Assembly: GCA_947505915.1 (NCBI GenBank)
Contig: CANNNH010000050.1
Span: 1-8,760 of the forward strand
DNA from: Comamonadaceae bacterium
GTDB taxonomy: Bacteria; Pseudomonadota; Gammaproteobacteria; Burkholderiales; Burkholderiaceae
Reading direction: 5' to 3'
Length of the DNA stretch: 8,760 nucleotides
Part shown: positions 8,067 through 8,760 of the stretch, in pieces
Numbering within the stretch: position 1 is the stretch's first letter
Layout of the letters: each line of letters starts with the position of its first letter
The notes under the pieces: generated by a model
Told to the model about the DNA's origin: nothing
What the model saw: only the letters and a program-made list of their open reading frames with translations
The model's database searches: none
Made by a program: the position numbers and the translations under genes

Positions 8067-8070
8067 AGGT
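8065..8070 (+). promoter_or_regulatory. Ribosome binding site of the SPOR gene
   Basis: AAAGGT overlaps the argS stop codon and lies 5 bases before the ATG at 8076. It supports that start and suggests translation directly after argS on one mRNA. Confidence 0.6.
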
Positions 8071-8075
8071 CAGGT

Positions 8076-8663
8076 ATGTATTCTTTTTCTCGACAACGCG
8101 GCAACACCGTCCTGGGTTTTATTTTGGGCTTGTTGGTAGGTTTAGCCGTGGCCTTGGTGGTGGCGATTTACGTCACCAAGGTGCCCATTCCCTTTTTGAA
8201 CAAAGGCTTGAGCCGCAACGCCGAACAAGACGCGGCAGAGCAAAAAAAGAACAAAGACTGGGACCCTAACGCCCCGCTGTATGGCAAACCACCTGCAGCC
8301 AATGCGCCTGCATCGGACAAAGCGCCGCTCACCCCTGCCGCTCCGCCCACGCCGTCCCAGCCTGCAGAGTCCAGTTCTGCGGACCCCTTGGGTGATTTGG
8401 CGCTAAGCAAAACCCAAGCTGTCGATACTTTTTATTACTTCGTTCAGGTCGGTGCCTTCAACGGCAGCGAGGAAGCGCAAACACAGCGAGCCAAGTTGGC
8501 TTTAGGGGGCTTTGACCCCAAAATATCCGAGCGTGAACAAAACGGCAAAATCGTCTACCGAGTGCGGTTAGGGCCTTTCGAAACCAAAACCGAGGCTGAA
8601 GACGCCCAAACCAAACTCAAAGCCACCAAATTTGAATCCGCCCTGATGCGAGTTCAACGCTGA
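8076..8663 (+). CDS. SPOR-domain membrane protein (FtsN-like topology)
   Basis: Putative peptidoglycan-binding cell-envelope protein of 195 residues. A short basic cytoplasmic N-terminus (MYSFSRQRGN) is followed by one membrane helix at about 12-32. A low-complexity Ala/Pro/Ser periplasmic linker covers about 60-112 (KPPAANAPAS, APLTPAAPPTPSQPAESS). A C-terminal SPOR domain spans about 118-194, beginning FYYFVQVGAF and including a GKIVYRVRLGPF strand pair and ALMRVQR. SPOR domains are known to bind glycan strands stripped of stem peptides at the division site, and this topology is that of FtsN. It is shorter than E. coli FtsN (319 aa), and the known FtsN residues that activate septal synthesis cannot be recognised, so I do not assign ftsN. 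The gene starts 9 bp after argS and ends 23 bp before the probable dsbA; this order is, to my knowledge, common in beta-proteobacteria. Confidence 0.9.
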   Translation: MYSFSRQRGNTVLGFILGLLVGLAVALVVAIYVTKVPIPFLNKGLSRNAEQDAAEQKKNKDWDPNAPLYGKPPAANAPASDKAPLTPAAPPTPSQPAESSSADPLGDLALSKTQAVDTFYYFVQVGAFNGSEEAQTQRAKLALGGFDPKISEREQNGKIVYRVRLGPFETKTEAEDAQTKLKATKFESALMRVQR

Positions 8664-8674
8664 TCTTTTTTCTC

Positions 8675-8680
8675 AAGAGG
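8675..8680 (+). promoter_or_regulatory. Ribosome binding site of the downstream exported protein gene
   Basis: AAGAGG lies 6 bases before the ATG at 8687, the best Shine-Dalgarno in the window. It fixes that start and indicates a strongly translated downstream gene. Confidence 0.65.
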
Positions 8681-8686
8681 CCCACC

Positions 8687-8760
8687 ATGCAACGCCGCAC
8701 TTTTTCTGCCCTCACCTTGGGCGCACTTTCTTCCATGCCTTTTGCCCCAGCCGTGGCACA
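8687..8760 (+). CDS. Exported protein N-terminus, probably DsbA (3' partial)
   Basis: Only 24 complete codons are in the window: MQRRTFSALTLG, then ALSSMPFAPAVA. They form a signal peptide: basic n-region, hydrophobic h-region and a likely signal peptidase I site after APAVA near the window's end. It contains RRTF, a minimal Tat-like RRxF motif, although the hydrophobic core is also suitable for Sec/SRP export. The identity as the periplasmic thiol:disulfide oxidase DsbA is inferred only from position, since dsbA commonly follows argS and a SPOR gene in Burkholderiales. The catalytic CxxC would lie outside the window. A strong Shine-Dalgarno 6 bases upstream supports the start. Confidence 0.55.
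   Translation, partial: MQRRTFSALTLGALSSMPFAPAVA

Noticed and set aside
1..8760. Mobile element, CRISPR, phage or toxin-antitoxin system
   Set aside because: No transposase, integrase, regularly spaced repeat, terminal inverted repeat, target duplication or small toxin-like gene pair is visible. Genes are tightly packed and mostly housekeeping.

Overview
The window looks like chromosomal DNA from a betaproteobacterium, most likely order Burkholderiales and probably family Comamonadaceae (a Limnohabitans/Rhodoferax-like freshwater organism would fit). This rests on the protein sequences (Kup, GshB, malate synthase G and a beta-type ArgS with a KISK loop), on the argS - SPOR protein - probable dsbA order, and on a moderately high GC content with many TTG leucine codons. 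The genus is an inference from memory. I see no tRNA or rRNA gene, insertion sequence, phage gene, CRISPR array or extended repeat. Coding density is very high.

Layout. The left block (1-4040) is on the + strand: the end of the potassium transporter gene kup (its first ~21 codons lie outside the window), then glutathione synthetase gshB, then a photolyase/cryptochrome-like FAD-binding protein whose ATG overlaps the gshB stop (ATGA). The middle gene (4046-6247) is on the - strand: malate synthase G (glcB), convergent with the photolyase-like gene and only 5 bases from it. A 121-bp divergent intergenic region (6248-6368) separates glcB from argS. The right block (6369-8760, + strand) holds argS, a single-pass membrane SPOR-domain protein, and the first 24 codons of an exported protein that is probably the periplasmic disulfide oxidase DsbA.

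Functions. Most of the window is housekeeping: K+ uptake, glutathione synthesis, acetate/glyoxylate assimilation, arginine charging, cell-envelope/division and periplasmic thiol chemistry. The unusual gene is the photolyase-like one. It keeps the FAD pocket, the lesion-contact residues and two of three electron-transfer tryptophans of class I CPD photolyases. It has no N-terminal alpha/beta antenna domain, and instead carries a C-terminal domain of ~140 residues that is extremely rich in tryptophan. The order of short motifs in that domain faintly resembles the missing antenna domain, so the protein may be a circularly permuted photolyase. That is a hypothesis to be tested by structure prediction. 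Smaller points of interest are the glcB leader (C8 tract next to the start, no Shine-Dalgarno, hairpins) and a possible leaderless argS transcript.
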